Shown here one piece after another: positions 44,603 through 55,820 of a stretch of DNA of 64,000 nt. The translations under genes were made by a program, and so were the position numbers. The notes below the pieces were generated by a model that was not told where the DNA came from, made no database searches, and was given only the letters and a program-made list of their open reading frames with translations. The stretch is from Cricetomys ansorgei (Eukaryota; Chordata; Mammalia; Rodentia; Nesomyidae): assembly GCA_026225945.1 (NCBI GenBank), contig JAMJFZ010001797.1, forward strand, positions 2,210,001-2,274,000, read 5' to 3'. Numbering within the stretch: position 1 is the first letter of the stretch; every line of letters starts with the position of its first letter.

Positions 44603-45229
44603 AGTTAAGATACCTTAGAAGAGAGGTCCTCGCCGACGTGAACTAGGGCTGGAGAGGGTGAGATGCCTGTTGACTGGGGAAGTTTGGAGAACATGGCGAC
44701 TCTTCGATATAGAAAGTCTGGGCCGTGCCGCAGACCTCTGGACTCCAGCCTTGTAGTTCCTGCCTGGCCCTGGTCTTGGCGATGTATGCTTGTGCTCTTG
44801 CCTGTGAAACAAAGGGATTGGAGAAGCCTAAGATCCGTGTTATGACTGAAAAATCCTTGTAAGGACAGAAAGAATAAAAGTATGGGTGGTGAACCCGGCT
44901 GTAAGAGGAAGTTCAAAGTGGCTTTTCCCAATAGGAAATAAGGGTCAGTTTCTATCACTCAGGGTTAGCCGCATCGAGTCACCTCGGATCTAGGTTCACA
45001 AAGAGCGAGTCTCCCCTTCCTCAGACCTTCCTGCAGAGCCCTCTCATCTGCGTGAGACTTCTTCTAGCTTGAAAAACAGGAAGCATGTCTGGGTGTGCAG
45101 TCATTGTATACAGACTTTTGAACCAGTTTCGCCCACTGTAAGGGTCTGTAAGGGTCTGGGAGCCGCTGTGGGTGCCATTATTTAAAAGAGTATATTCACC
45201 CAACATCTAACTGGTGTGCAGTATATCAT

Positions 45230-45385
45230 CAGTTTTATTTATTTAATTTTGCTTTTGACAGTCTGTTGTCCAGGGTGGATCGGAATGCACCATGTAGCCC
45301 AGGCTAGCCTCAGACTCATAGTAATCCTCCCACCTCAGCCTCCCAAGCTGGGAAAACAGGCACAAGCCACAAAGTCGACAAAGTC
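45230..45385 (-). repeat. Old B1-like SINE, reverse
   Basis: CACCATGTAGCCCAGGCTAG, CCTCAGACTCATAGTAATCC and CCTCAGCCTCCCAAGCTGGG in reverse order. Confidence 0.78.
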
Positions 45386-45515
45386 CTTAGTTCTGTTTAT
45401 GTACTATGGAAGGTAAAACCGGATCAAGTATTCTTACCCTTTTCCGGTAACTACATAGCAGCGTGAGCAGGAACCTTCTCTGAACTGTGGAACTGTGCTG
45501 ACTTTGTGTCTCCAG

Positions 45516-45572
45516 GGTGCTGAGGAATCAGAAAACTGGAACTGCTCTTCTGTTACTGCTTCCAGAACAATG
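45516..45572 (+). CDS. Candidate exon 2 with start codon as last codon
   Basis: 57-bp candidate exon. The acceptor is CTTTGTGTCTCCAG/GG and the donor is ATG/GTGAGT, a near-perfect U1 site. The exon has a single ATG, at 45570-45572, as its last three bases. The same frame is open through the whole exon (GAEESENWNCSSVTASRT before the ATG) and into exon 1, but without an upstream ATG, so initiation at 45570 is favoured. The context becomes ACA-ATG-G once joined to exon 3, i.e. A at -3 and G at +4. The following intron would be phase 0 and 18,047 bp. If the exon belongs to another transcript, it could instead encode 19 internal residues. Splice signals alone give moderate confidence; agreement in phase with the candidate exon 3 raises it. 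Confidence 0.5.
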
Positions 45573-46675
45573 GTGAGTTATTTAAGAGTGTCATACAGAG
45601 CCTTCAAGGAAAATTCCCTCCGTGAGCTTGAGGCTCTGTGGCCAGAAAGGCAAATCTATGAGAGTGGACAGGCGTCAGGTGACAGGGCTGAGCAGCTCCC
45701 AGGAAAGTCCTGGTGAGTCTTAGACAACCATCTTGGTCGGGTTACATTTGAATTGCTGATGAGCTACCTCAGAGAAGACAAGTCAGAGATCACAGAGACA
45801 GATTCCCCAGGGTGAGGAGTCCTGGGTGAACAGAAGGCTTGGGGACCTGCACACTTGAGTAGACGCTAGAGCTTAAGTAGGCCAACAGCGGAATCCAGTG
45901 TTTCTCAAAAATTAGTATCAGCCATCCAAGCAGTCTTTAAGGCTATGTCTGCAGCAAACTTGCAAGTGAAGTCAGAGGGTCCGGGATATCTTTTGGCGTT
46001 CACGGCAATCCTGAAACCTGGAGCTACCCAAGAAATTTTTGAAGCGCATGCTCCGTCTGCATTCCAGGTAGGAGAGCTGGTCAGTGCTTTGTGGGATAAC
46101 CCACCGAAGGGCAGTCGGGTTCCTTTGGGATCTGAAATTCGAGCCCTCTGATGGCATGTGTAAGTGGCTAGCCTTCAGCAGGCAGCTGGTGATCCTCGGG
46201 AAACCCAGGGTGGGCCTTGCCATTGGAAACAGCTCCAGGACAGGTACTTGAATATCTTTAAAAATCCACCCCTTGTTTGGTAAGGAAGAAAGCAGGATAG
46301 AGGTAGTTAGTGGTAGCACTGTTAGCCAGAAGCCAAATGCTAACAAACTAAAGAGCAAGAAAGAAAGCTCCCACCTGAAAATTCAGTAAAGTACGAGGAA
46401 GAAAACACAGGCGGTGAGCACAGGAAATATCTCAGGTCTCTGTTATGGAAGCGGGGTGAGGGTATCAGCTAAAACAGCCACGGGAGTCAGACAGGTTCTT
46501 ATGACAACCGATTTGTAAAGCGGACATTGTTAATTGATGCTTCAGAAGGTCGTAAGACGTTGTCTGTGCTCTGACCTTTTTTATTTAACGATGTGCTGTT
46601 CTCCGAGTTATGTCAATGCATTCAAGATTTTGCAACATCAGTTCTTTCCTCCAGTTGAATAGCGTTAGCATGAGA
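45573..46675. other. Intron-like stretch without recognised feature
   Basis: A 68-codon frame at 45945-46151 has no recognised domain or splice pair. No repeats recognised. Confidence 0.4.
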
Positions 46676-46716
46676 AAGAGAGAGAGAGAAAGAGAAAGGA
46701 GAGAGAGAGAGCGCGC
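46676..46716. repeat. (GA)n-rich microsatellite
   Basis: GAGAGAGAGAAAGAGAAAGG type tract, about 40 bp. Confidence 0.85.
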
Positions 46717-46834
46717 ATGTGTGTTACATCCTAGAGCAAGGATAAGCCTGAGACTTGTGGATCACCTGTGAGATTCTTAGCCCGAGTTGCTCTCATTAAC
46801 AGGATCAAAGATGTATTTGAAAGGTTTCAGTGTG

Positions 46835-46906
46835 TGGCCCAGTGATGGAAGGCATGCTTAGTATGCATAAGTCCCTGGGTTAGGTCTTCAGCATCTAAAA
46901 CATATA
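46835..46906 (+). repeat. ID/B4-like SINE fragment
   Basis: GTGTGTGGCCCAGTGATGGA, GCATGCTTAGTATGCATAAG and CCCTGGGTTAGGTCTTCAGC follow the ID-type tRNA-like head. Diverged. Confidence 0.6.
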
Positions 46907-46909
46907 TTA

Positions 46910-47878
46910 AGTGGCGATCGGCTGACTCTGTCCTAATCCTTTGGTTTTAAATGAGACTGTAACAGTCCTTCCCTCTCCTCCTCTGGAACATTCTTGTCTG
47001 TTAATTGCACATTAGAAAATTCCGTGGGCTAGCAAAATGAAAGCTCATTTGAAATTTTAACTCTGATGTAGACTCATTTTTCCCGTGCTCACGCGGGCAA
47101 ATCTACAGGGACCCTCTGTTGCCAGTCAGATGGAAGAATCTATTTTAGGAAGCAAGCCTGACTGTTCTGAAATAGTTTTCCATCACTTCTGAATCAGAGG
47201 CATGGACCTTGATCTAGTGCTTGGAGGAGTAAGCAAAAACCTGAGCCTCAGTGAAATGCCACCTAATGCCACTCACGCGCGTGCTTAAACTCGTGTGGTT
47301 TACGGCGTTTGCATGAAGCTCGTCATTTACCTTAAGTGCGAGGGTAAACGCTTTCTCTTGTATTTCAGCTATTTTACGAGGCATCTAGAATCCCTCGGAT
47401 AATTTGCGTTGCTGTCTTTATCCGTTCTAAATAAAGGATAGATATGGGGAAGATACAGTTTGCAGAGAACAATGTCTTTAATCGTGGCCAGCATGGACAA
47501 CTGCACGTATTTACAAACATACCCATGCCTTTAGCTTAAGTGTGGTTTAATTGACTGCAGATTAAGTAACCAACGGAATTGAGATGCGGTGGAAACCTGA
47601 AACTGAGTTAGATAATGAGAACTAGCCTTACCCTGCAGCACGGACAGAGTGCAAGAGGACTCTAGGATCTCCGTGTGATAGAGAGCCTTGAAACCTGACA
47701 CCCCCCGACCTGTGCGGAGTCCGCATTGTGGGTGTGTGTGGTGTTTAAATATCTCTGTGCTGATAGGATCCTTTCTGACTACCTAAGGGCTGACTAGATC
47801 CCGGGACATGGATAGTATGAGTGTTGGCATAGAATGTATGTACCTGTCTGTCTGTGAATTTATGGATAGATGTGGACT

Positions 47879-47879
<1 letters not shown>
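46910..47879. other. Repeat-free intron-like stretch
   Basis: Nearly 1 kb without SINEs, with motif-like elements such as TTTGCATGA (47309-47317). Such gaps in repeat cover sometimes mark conserved noncoding DNA; no gene is visible. Confidence 0.35.
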
Positions 47880-47909
<30 letters not shown>

Positions 47910-47911
47910 TT
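47880..47911. repeat. (TA)n(TG)n microsatellite
   Basis: TATATATATATA followed by TGTGTGTGTGTG. Confidence 0.9.
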
Positions 47912-47999
47912 AGGTTTTTAAAACATAGAAAATACGTGTCAGTTGCCTGAAAATTATTCTCAGATTGTTTAACTGGGCTTTATTTTAATTATTTAATTT

Positions 48000-48140
48000 A
48001 CTTTTGAGACAAGGTCTTATGAAGCCCAGGCTAGCCTTAAAATTCTGTGTAACTGAGACTAATCTGGAGTTTCTGCTCCCCCTGCCGCCACTTCCCAAGT
48101 GCTGGGATTTGCAGGTATGTGCCACCACACCCAGCCTGCT
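48000..48140 (-). repeat. B1 SINE, reverse, old
   Basis: CTTTTGAGACAAGGTCTTAT, GCCCAGGCTAGCCTTAAAAT and AGTGCTGGGATTTGCAGGTA in reverse order. Confidence 0.85.
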
Positions 48141-48339
48141 TGCTCTTTCTCTCAAGTGCATTCCTGCGCAACACAAAAGAATCTTTGTAAACAGTACATG
48201 GCATGCAGAAGAACGGCTAGTCTAGGTAGGAATATCTATGTCTGGCTAAAAGAGCCCAGCTAGATGGGAAATGTCTAGAAATCTTGTGAGTGTGGTTTTT
48301 GTTGTTGTTGGGCTTTGGGGGGAGGGTGTTGTTTGTTTT

Positions 48340-48470
48340 TGGATTTGGGACATAGTCACATGTAGCCCAGGCTGGACCCAGACTCACTAAGTAGCCAGTG
48401 ATGACCTTGAAACCCTCCTACCTCCACCTCCCAAGTGCTGTGATTACTGGTTTGTTCCAGCATACAATAG
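48340..48470 (-). repeat. B1 SINE, reverse, old
   Basis: CACATGTAGCCCAGGCTGGA, GTGATGACCTTGAAACCCTC and CAAGTGCTGTGATTACTGGT. Confidence 0.8.
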
Positions 48471-48731
48471 GGAGAATCTCAGGGGACTCTGGTTTTTTGG
48501 CATGTGACATTGTCCCCAGTCCATCTTAAGGAGTTGACATTGTGGGACCCAGGACTAAACTGCAGTTCTAGTGTAAGCTTTTGTAACTCGACAACATTTC
48601 CAACAGTTCCGTATCTACCAGTTTCTCATTCTGTTTCTATTGGAAGCTTTGGCAAGTCCTGTCCTGGTCATCAGAGAGTACGAGGGAAATCAGGGTCCCC
48701 TCTTGAATCTACTATCTAGCATTAAAATAAA

Positions 48732-48948
48732 GTGCTAGAGAGATGGCTCATCAATTACCAGTGCGTATTGGTCTTGCAGAGGACCAGAGTCCGCTTACCA
48801 GCACCCATCTCAGCTCTAGGGGCTCTGACGCCCTCTTCTGGACTCCGACAGCACCTGTGTGTGTGTGTGTGCACATACTTATCCGCAGACACACATGTGT
48901 GCATGTAAATTAGATTTAAAAAATAAATTCTTAAAATAAAATGAAAGT
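48732..48948 (+). repeat. B2-type SINE with internal (TG)n
   Basis: GTGCTAGAGAGATGGCTCAT, CTTGCAGAGGACCAGAGTCC, CTGACGCCCTCTTCTGGACT, a (TG)8-9 run at about 48855-48871 and an A/T-rich tail. Confidence 0.92.
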
Positions 48949-49659
48949 GGAACCCCATTCGATTTTAATATATTTCACCTGCTAAGAAAATTGCAATGAT
49001 GTGAGTGCATGTTCACGGATAGAAGACACGCGCGCACAAATCCACAGGAGAGAATTTCTTTGCTTTTGGCTTGGAACCAGTTCCTGCTGGAAAATGGTTC
49101 TAGCTGTCAGTTCCCTATTTAAGTTTTAAAAGTTGTAAAATAACGAGATCATTAAGCAATGAATCTCTGAAGTGGTATATGTGCTATAACAACAGGCCTT
49201 AGTGTCTAGTGAAAAGGGTTCACATAAACAGATTAAACTTCATTTCTAAATGCACCGAGCGACATAAATAAACATGAGCAGCTTGAACTGTCACTTCGAT
49301 GTGGGAGGGACAGACAGGGGTCAGCCAGGGAGAAATAAGCGTGATGTAAAATGATACAAGAATATGACATCAGATTTTTCTATGTGAGCTGCAATTCATA
49401 TAAAGAAACGGCCAGTGTCAATCTTGGAGCTGTTTTCTTGCTTCACTGATAGAATATTTCAGTGTGTGTGTGTTATAAAAAATTAGGACATAATTCAAAG
49501 GATAATTTCCTACGAGGAAAGCACCAGCTGTGCTACGCTGGAGGGGGCTGCAGAGGAGAATTGCCCCGTTGAGGAAGAATGTGAGCCATGCACACCGTTT
49601 TCTGTCTTCCCGTCGGCACATTACTAGACAAAACAGCTGAATGATTTTCGTTTCTGACA
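48949..49659. other. Intron-like stretch without recognised feature
   Basis: AT-rich unique sequence; no SINE or exon signal recognised. Confidence 0.4.
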
Positions 49660-49732
49660 GTCTCACTGCCCTTGACCGTCTTTCCCCACTCTCCCTAGTG
49701 CTGGGATTACAGTAACCTGTGCCACAAGCACA
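49660..49732 (-). repeat. B1 fragment, reverse
   Basis: CCTAGTGCTGGGATTACAGT and CTGTGCCACAAGCACAGG are the 5' end of a reverse B1; the rest is missing. Confidence 0.6.
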
Positions 49733-49774
49733 GGTCTGCTGTGAACTTACAACGGTTCATAAAAACGTATGTCC

Positions 49775-49905
49775 AAGCTGGGCATGGTGGCACACGTTTA
49801 ATCCCAGAACTCAGGACGCAGACATGAGTGTTCTCTAAGAATCTGAGAGCAGCCTGGTCTGCATAGTGAGTTCGAGGACAACCAGTGTAGCAGGATGTTT
49901 TGAGA
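49775..49905 (+). repeat. B1 SINE
   Basis: AAGCTGGGCATGGTGGCACA, GTTTAATCCCAGAACTCAGG and GAGCAGCCTGGTCTGCATAG. The 3' end is diverged. Confidence 0.88.
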
Positions 49906-50104
49906 AAGTTTGTTTGTTTTTGTCCTGTGTAGCCTTTCTTATGATTGGATGCCGCTTGGACTTCTGGGAACTTTGCTTAGAACATCAAGGAGGCAGCGGG
50001 CAGTTGGCACTGGGTGGGTTTGATAGATGACAGTCCCATTTTTCTAGCAGCTCCTGTTCTTCAAGCTTCAGACAGTTAAGGACAGACAAAAAGGGCAGTG
50101 AATA

Positions 50105-50215
50105 TTTCTTCCCTTGTCCCTCCTCCCCCTTCCTTCTCCCTCATCCCTGTCTTCTTCTTCATCTTCCTCCTCTTTCTCTGCTCCTTCCCCCATCCTCTGC
50201 CTCTCTGTGCCCTCT
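50105..50215. repeat. Polypyrimidine tract (TCC/TTC-rich)
   Basis: About 110 bp almost entirely C/T (CCTCCTCCCCCTTCCTTCTC and similar). Low complexity; the serine- or glutamate-rich frames read from it are artefacts. Confidence 0.9.
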
Positions 50216-50314
50216 GTTCCCAGCCATTCATATGTCAATCCATGTAAGGGCCTCTTGTCCATCCAACATGTTGTATTAGATTTGACCACGGCGAGCAGAG
50301 AATCTGTTTCTCAT

Positions 50315-50520
50315 AAATAAAATTATATTTATGAGTGTTTTGACTACGTGTTTTGTACCACATGCATGCAGTTCCTGCAGAGGCCAGAAAAAGGAATAGG
50401 CTCCCCCTGGAAATGGAGTTACAGATGGTTGTAAGCGCCGTGTGGGTGCTGGGAACCAACCGGGGTCCTCTGCAAGAGCAGCCAGTGCTCCTAACCACGG
50501 AGCCGCCTCTCCAGCCCTTA
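50315..50520 (-). repeat. B2-type SINE, reverse
   Basis: AATAAAATTATATTTATGAG tail, GTTCCTGCAGAGGCCAGAAA, GTGGGTGCTGGGAACCAACC and GAGCCGCCTCTCCAGCCCTT. Confidence 0.94.
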
Positions 50521-50999
50521 GCTGCACTCTCTGTCCCTGTTCCATGTGGACTGCCGGCTTCTTGAAGGCAGGCAGAACCTGCCTTGCTGTCCACTGTATC
50601 CTAAATAGAGGCCTAACAAACCAAACTTCAAATGCAAGAAGAATGTGTTTGGTGAGGAAGGTGGGAAAGTGAGAATCCTACGCACCGCTCTTAGGAATTT
50701 CAAAAGCTATTTGGAAACCTGTCTGACAGTTCCTCAAAAATTTAAAAATAGAACTACCTTAGGAACCAGCACTTCTATTCCTGGTTCTGTAATTGAAATG
50801 AAAGAAACCAGAAGCAGGGATGTGGAGAGACAGTTAAATGCCCACATTCGCAGCAGCGCTGCACACCCTGAAGGTGGAAACAACACACATTTGTCCAGGG
50901 GTGGAGGGGCCACGCAAGGTGGTACACACCTGCAGTGGGATCTTACTTCCCATTAGAGCAAGCGGAATCTGTCACATCATGTGAGTTTTGTTGTTGTTG

Positions 51000-51158
51000 T
51001 TTTGTTTTTCAAAGACAGGGTTTCTCTGTTGCCACTCTGGCTGTCCTGGAACTCACTCTGTAGACCAGGCTGGCCTTGAACTCACAGAGATCAGCCTACC
51101 TCTGCCTCCCGAGTGCTGGGATTTTAAAGGTGTGCGCCACCACCGCCCAGCTTCATGG
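51000..51158 (-). repeat. B1 SINE, reverse, well preserved
   Basis: TCAAAGACAGGGTTTCTCTG, GTAGACCAGGCTGGCCTTGA and GTGTGCGCCACCACCGCCCA. Flanking TCATGTG/TTCATGGG may be its target duplication. Confidence 0.95.
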
Positions 51159-51189
51159 GCATTTTTGGTACTTTTACTTTAATTTTAAA

Positions 51190-51368
51190 TTAAGGGTGTA
51201 GAGAAGTCCCCCTGCGTGGGTACGTGCGCATGAGGCCAGGGAGACATTGTATCGCCTGGGGCTGGAGCTGCAGGTTGTTAGCCTCCTGATGTGGGTGTTG
51301 GAAACCTAGCTCAGGTCCTCTGGAAGAGCAGAGGATGCCTTCACCACTGAGCCATTCTTTTCACAGTA
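51190..51368 (-). repeat. B2/B3-type SINE, reverse, diverged
   Basis: GATGTGGGTGTTGGAAACCT, CAGGTCCTCTGGAAGAGCAG and TTCACCACTGAGCCATTCTT. Confidence 0.8.
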
Positions 51369-52423
51369 TGTTGCGCAAGTGAAATAAGTCATTGCAGACA
51401 GCAGGGCACTGACGATTGCACTCACAAGAGATGTCTACGGTACTGGAATCCACCGAGGTGGGAGGCCAGCTGGTGGCTGTGGGGCCAGTCCGCGGACACA
51501 GTTTCAGGTGGAAGGTCACAATGGTCTGTAACAGCGTGACTGCATTCAGTATCACTGAGCCAATCAACAATGCTCTTAGAAATATAAGAACACAGGCTGG
51601 CCTTCTCTAAGGTTACAGCACTGTAATCTGTAGCTTTTTAAACTAATTCCAGCCTCTTAACAGTGTTATTTGAATTCACACCATACTAAAAGAAAAATAG
51701 CTCAGACCTCAAACTTAAGCCATTCCAGATGAACCTGTCACCACAGATGGCGCGTGACTTCCCGGGGACTTGCTGACCCGTAAGGCTAAGATGATGAAGT
51801 GAGGAGGCTCGATAGAGGTATATATACTAGGTTAACCCAGACTAGATCCCCCGTGCACTGGGGAAATAGTGTGCTAACTGTGACTTTAAAACACTCTCGT
51901 AAGATAGCAAATGTGGGAGAACTTTACTGAAAGGAGGCCTTCCTCTATTTAAGATGCCTGAATATCCAAGTTTGCGTGTCATTGAGCAGGGGCTTCAGTT
52001 TCTCACTGTCTTCCATGTGCACACAATTTAAATATGTTTCTGTTAACTCTGAGCGTTTTATACATGCATATAAAACGTTCTGACCGTATTCACACGTCCC
52101 TCCGAGAACTAGATCCACCCCCACCCCTTCCCAATTCCATGTCTTTTTGTCCTTTCTTTTATAACCTACCAAATCCCATTTATGCTGCCCAAGCTGGGTG
52201 GGACCATCCAAAGGACAACACCCTTAAAGCAATCTGACTCTCTTTCTCTCCCAGAAGCCATCAGCTGTCAGTCAACTAGGGATGGGGAGGATCCTGAACC
52301 CCACTACTCTGAAACGTTGACTGGCTTGAATTTATGTTCTCAGGCAGACAGCCACAGATGCCATGAGTTCAGGAGTGCAATGCCCCTGTCGTGTCCTGAC
52401 AGCACTGTACCGGTCCGGTCCTC
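51369..52423. other. Intron-like stretch without recognised feature
   Basis: Unique-looking sequence; no exon pair or repeat recognised. Confidence 0.4.
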
Positions 52424-52483
52424 CCCAGCCTCTGGCTCCCCAGCCTCTGGCTCCCCAGCCTCTGGCTCCCCAGCCTCTGGCTC
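52424..52483. repeat. 15-bp tandem repeat, four exact copies
   Basis: CCCAGCCTCTGGCTC repeated four times without mismatch. The period is a multiple of three, so open frames across it show a five-residue repeat on both strands. Confidence 0.95.
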
Positions 52484-52924
52484 TTGCGGTCTCTCCGCCC
52501 CTTCTTCCCCCTGTGGTCCCTCGATGGGGAGGGGGAGGGTGTGTGATGTAGATGTCACATTTGTGACCGAGTGTACCACGGTTGCTTTTTCTCTGCGTGT
52601 TGATCCGTTGTGAGCTTCAGTCAACTAACTGCCAAAGAGATTCTCTGATGGCCCTGGGAGCTGCACTCATCTCCGTGACTTTAGAGAGAGTTTGATATAT
52701 CCATTTAGCAAAATGATAGCAGTAGCTTTACTCCCTGGGACCTGCGAACCCAGGAGTGCTTGTCCAGACCTAAGGTAGCGGGCAGGTGTTTCTTCCTGTG
52801 GAGTGGGCCTGAAATCCAATCAGAAAGTGGCTTGTTAACACTGTGCCAACGCCTTGTGCCGACGGGCACCTCTCGCCACGCCAGTCATTCTTAACTCACA
52901 AGGTTCCCAGCTGCACGGGACTGT

Positions 52925-53258
52925 TGACGACGCCTCTCCCGGGACTCTCTGGTACTATCAAAGCTGAAGGAGGTCAGGGAAGGAACTCCAGGCAGGGAAG
53001 CGGGAGCTGATGCAGAGGCCATGGAGGGGTGCTGCTTAGTGGCTTGCTCCCCATGGCTTACTCAGCCTTATAGAACCCAGGACCACCAGCCTCCAGGTGG
53101 CACCAACCACAGCGATGTGGAGCCTTTCATAGCAGCCATCAATAGTGATAATGTCCTGCAGACTTGCCTACAGCCAATCCTATGGAGGCATTTTCTTGAG
53201 CTTCCTTCTTCCTAGATGAACCTAGCTTGTGTTCCATCAACATAAAAACTAGCCAGCA
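52925..53258 (-). repeat. LTR-like dispersed rodent repeat, reverse
   Basis: GAGCTGATGCAGAGGCCATG, GTGGCTTGCTCCCCATGGCT, GAACCCAGGACCACCAGCCT and CAACATAAAAACTAGCCAGC in the familiar order. Confidence 0.82.
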
Positions 53259-54162
53259 TGGGGAGGCGTCTTACACCTAGACCAGGATTTTTATTTGTCA
53301 CACCTATGGCTTCTAGGAGGAGCACTATCCCGTCTAGGGTAACTCCCCTAAATTAAATTCATATATGATATGTGTCTATGGAAGCTTATAATAGGTTTCC
53401 ATAGGACGTCGTCCAACTTCTTCCGTGTTAGTTACCCCTCCGCCCAGCCTTTCATCTGCTTCGCCCCTCCCCTCCCCAACCCTCTCGACCCTCGCCTCGT
53501 TTAAACGTCTCTCCCCATTATTCTCCCTTTTCTCTTCTGTTCTTTGTATTGATAATGACTTTATTTAAGCACCTTCCCTGTGTGCTGAAATGCTCCCGAG
53601 TAGAATTCTCTTCTTGTCAGAACAGAGTGGGGTGGGAAGAAAATCCCACGCTGTAGGAAGCATAGCTTAGAATAAGCGTTGGAGAAGCCAGGATTGTCAA
53701 TCAGTCGCTTGGGCCTGTTTTCTTCAACCGAAGGAAATGAATGACACCTGGTCACCTGGAATGCCAGACTGAAAAGAGGTCCGTCTCCCTGGCGGTCCTT
53801 TGCTGTTCTATTAGGAACCAGTATCCCCTCAGTACCCTGAGGTATTGGGTATTAGGGCTCAGTCCCTAATGCTACAGTGGAGAGAGCACATTCCCATGAA
53901 AGGCCCCATGTACTTTGCATCCTCCGCCAATAGAATCTGTCCTTATACTGTAGGCCCCCAGCTCTGAGCTCTATTGCAAGTCAACAGAATTCATTCTTGT
54001 TGGAAAGGTCACAAGTCACAATTTCTACTCTGCTTAAATGTGTAAGAAAAGTAAGCCACGGGGTCAGTCTGGAAGACTACCACTCAGTGCCTGCAAACAT
54101 GGTAGTGTCCCAAGTTTCAGTACCTCTTGTGCATCATCCCCCTGCCATGAGGCTTGCAGGAT
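53259..54162. other. Intron-like stretch without recognised feature
   Basis: Includes a C/T-rich patch at 53440-53545. No gene recognised. Confidence 0.4.
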
Positions 54163-54198
54163 GGCGGGGGGTGGGGTGGGGTGGGGTGGGGTGGGGGG
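54163..54198 (+). repeat. (GGGGT)n tract, G-quadruplex candidate
   Basis: Five or more GGGGT units inside a longer G-rich run; at least four G-runs of four or more with one-base loops. Confidence 0.85.
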
Positions 54199-54629
54199 AC
54201 GGTCCCCAACCTCACATGCAACAGAATATCTCCCCTAGAAGCAGCCTCCACTTCCAAGCCAGTGTCGCCGGTGGCCTTTCCTGGCTCTTGGCTCTGTGAA
54301 TGTCTGTTATGCAAAATAACTAGATTTCAACCATTAGAAATAACGGCATGACTACCTTTCAGTCCTTAGAGAATTGCTGTTGTAGGAAAGTAGAACGCTC
54401 AGTTTCTGTCACGTGCTGTCGTGAGTTATAATTGTCCAGGAATGTATTATCTCACAACAGAATGCAAGCAAGGCTCCCTACCAGCTTGAAATACACGGCC
54501 CGGTTTATCTGCACTCCAGTTGGATGTGCGCGCGCTCTCGTGAACAGGCAGCTTTGTCTTCTACTTCAACACTTGAAATCCATCCTGAATCACTCAGTTG
54601 CGAGCTACGACAAAGCTATCAGACACAGG

Positions 54630-54935
54630 CGGTTGCTTTCTCTATTGCTGTGATAAAACACCGTGATCGATAAAAGAAAGCCATCGCGTGGGCTTAGGCT
54701 CCAGAGGGCTAGAGCCCATGATGGCTGAACAGAGGCGTGGCGGCAGGAGCGGGAAGCTGGAGAGTCACATCTTCAACCACAGCACAGAGCGGAAAGCCCA
54801 GCCCAATGGCATGCTTCCTCCAGGAAGGCCACACCTACTAAACTGCCCGAGCACTGGCGCCAACCAACCGGGGACCAAAGCTGGAGACTATGGGAGCCAT
54901 CTTCCGGCCTACGCCATCCTAGTGAAACAGTGTCT
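54630..54935 (-). repeat. LTR-like dispersed rodent repeat, reverse
   Basis: TTTCTCTATTGCTGTGATAA, GGGCTAGAGCCCATGATGGC and CCTCCAGGAAGGCCACACCT. Confidence 0.72.
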
Positions 54936-55224
54936 GGCCTGCTTTCAAGTTTCAGGGACCAGAACTCCTACACTGCTGGGGAGTTGGGGGCGGGGCCGTG
55001 AGGTGATGCAGCCTTCCTCAGGTACTGAGAAACAGGCTGTAAGAGCTATAAATGAGGACGAGAGGTGAAGGGAGAGGAAGTGATGTCCCTGGGAGGTAAT
55101 TAGCAGTGCTGGCAGCACTCCCTGTGTCAGGGTTTGCACTGCTGAGGTGCTGAGGACCAACCAAAGCAAGGGGAGTAAATCCTGTCAGTGGTCACACTGC
55201 CATTCGAAATGAGCAGTTTCAGGG
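54936..55224. other. Stretch without recognised feature
   Basis: Short unique interval between repeats. Confidence 0.35.
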
Positions 55225-55442
55225 CTGTGGAGGCCCTGCAGTGGTGAGAGCACATGCAGGTCTTGCGGAGGACTGGGGTTCCGTTCCCAGCACGCACACT
55301 GGGCTATTCACAATCACCCGTGTCTCCAGTCTGGAGGACCTGGCAATCTCTTCTGGCCTCTGTGGGCCATATATGTACATGGCCACACATGGACACGGGC
55401 ACATAATTTTAAAATAAGATAAATAAAAAGGGAAAAATAATT
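55225..55442 (+). repeat. B2-type SINE, diverged
   Basis: GTGGTGAGAGCACATGCAGG, GGTTCCGTTCCCAGCACGCA, CTCTTCTGGCCTCTGTGGGC and an A-rich tail (AATAAAAAGGGAAAAATAA). Confidence 0.85.
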
Positions 55443-55654
55443 AGCAGCATTTATTTGTGTTCACCATTTAATGGGGGCTTTAGGACTTATTTAAACATGT
55501 TCAATGTCATTCATGAAGGGCTCCATAATGTGCGACTGTCTCTACAGTTGGGATACATTACTGGCACAGTTGTAGACCAGTGTTTTTAGGAATAGGCATA
55601 GACAATGGGAAAAGATTACATATACTCTGTTTACAAATGGGAAGTAAGGTTTTG

Positions 55655-55820
55655 TTGTTTTTTTCTTGGTTTTTCAAGACGGGATTTCTCTGGGTAGCCC
55701 TGGATGTCTTGGAACTTGCTCTGTAGACCAGGCTGGCCTCAAACTCACAGAGATCCACCTGCCTCTGCCTCCCAAGTGCTTGGATTAAAGGTGTGTGCCA
55801 CCACCACCTAGCCGGAAAGT
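55655..55820 (-). repeat. B1 SINE, reverse
   Basis: TTTTCAAGACGGGATTTCTC, GTAGACCAGGCTGGCCTCAA and TAAAGGTGTGTGCCACCACC. Flanks GGGAAGTAAG and GGAAAGTGAG may be the target duplication. Confidence 0.94.

Noticed and set aside
21630..46906. ID-like elements considered as tRNA genes
   Set aside because: They keep only an eroded tRNA-like head, lack a complete cloverleaf and anticodon arm, and two have A/T-rich or degenerate ends typical of SINEs.
52182..52613. Frame with SPASG repeats
   Set aside because: Produced by the exact 15-bp tandem repeat. No exon signals and no known domain.
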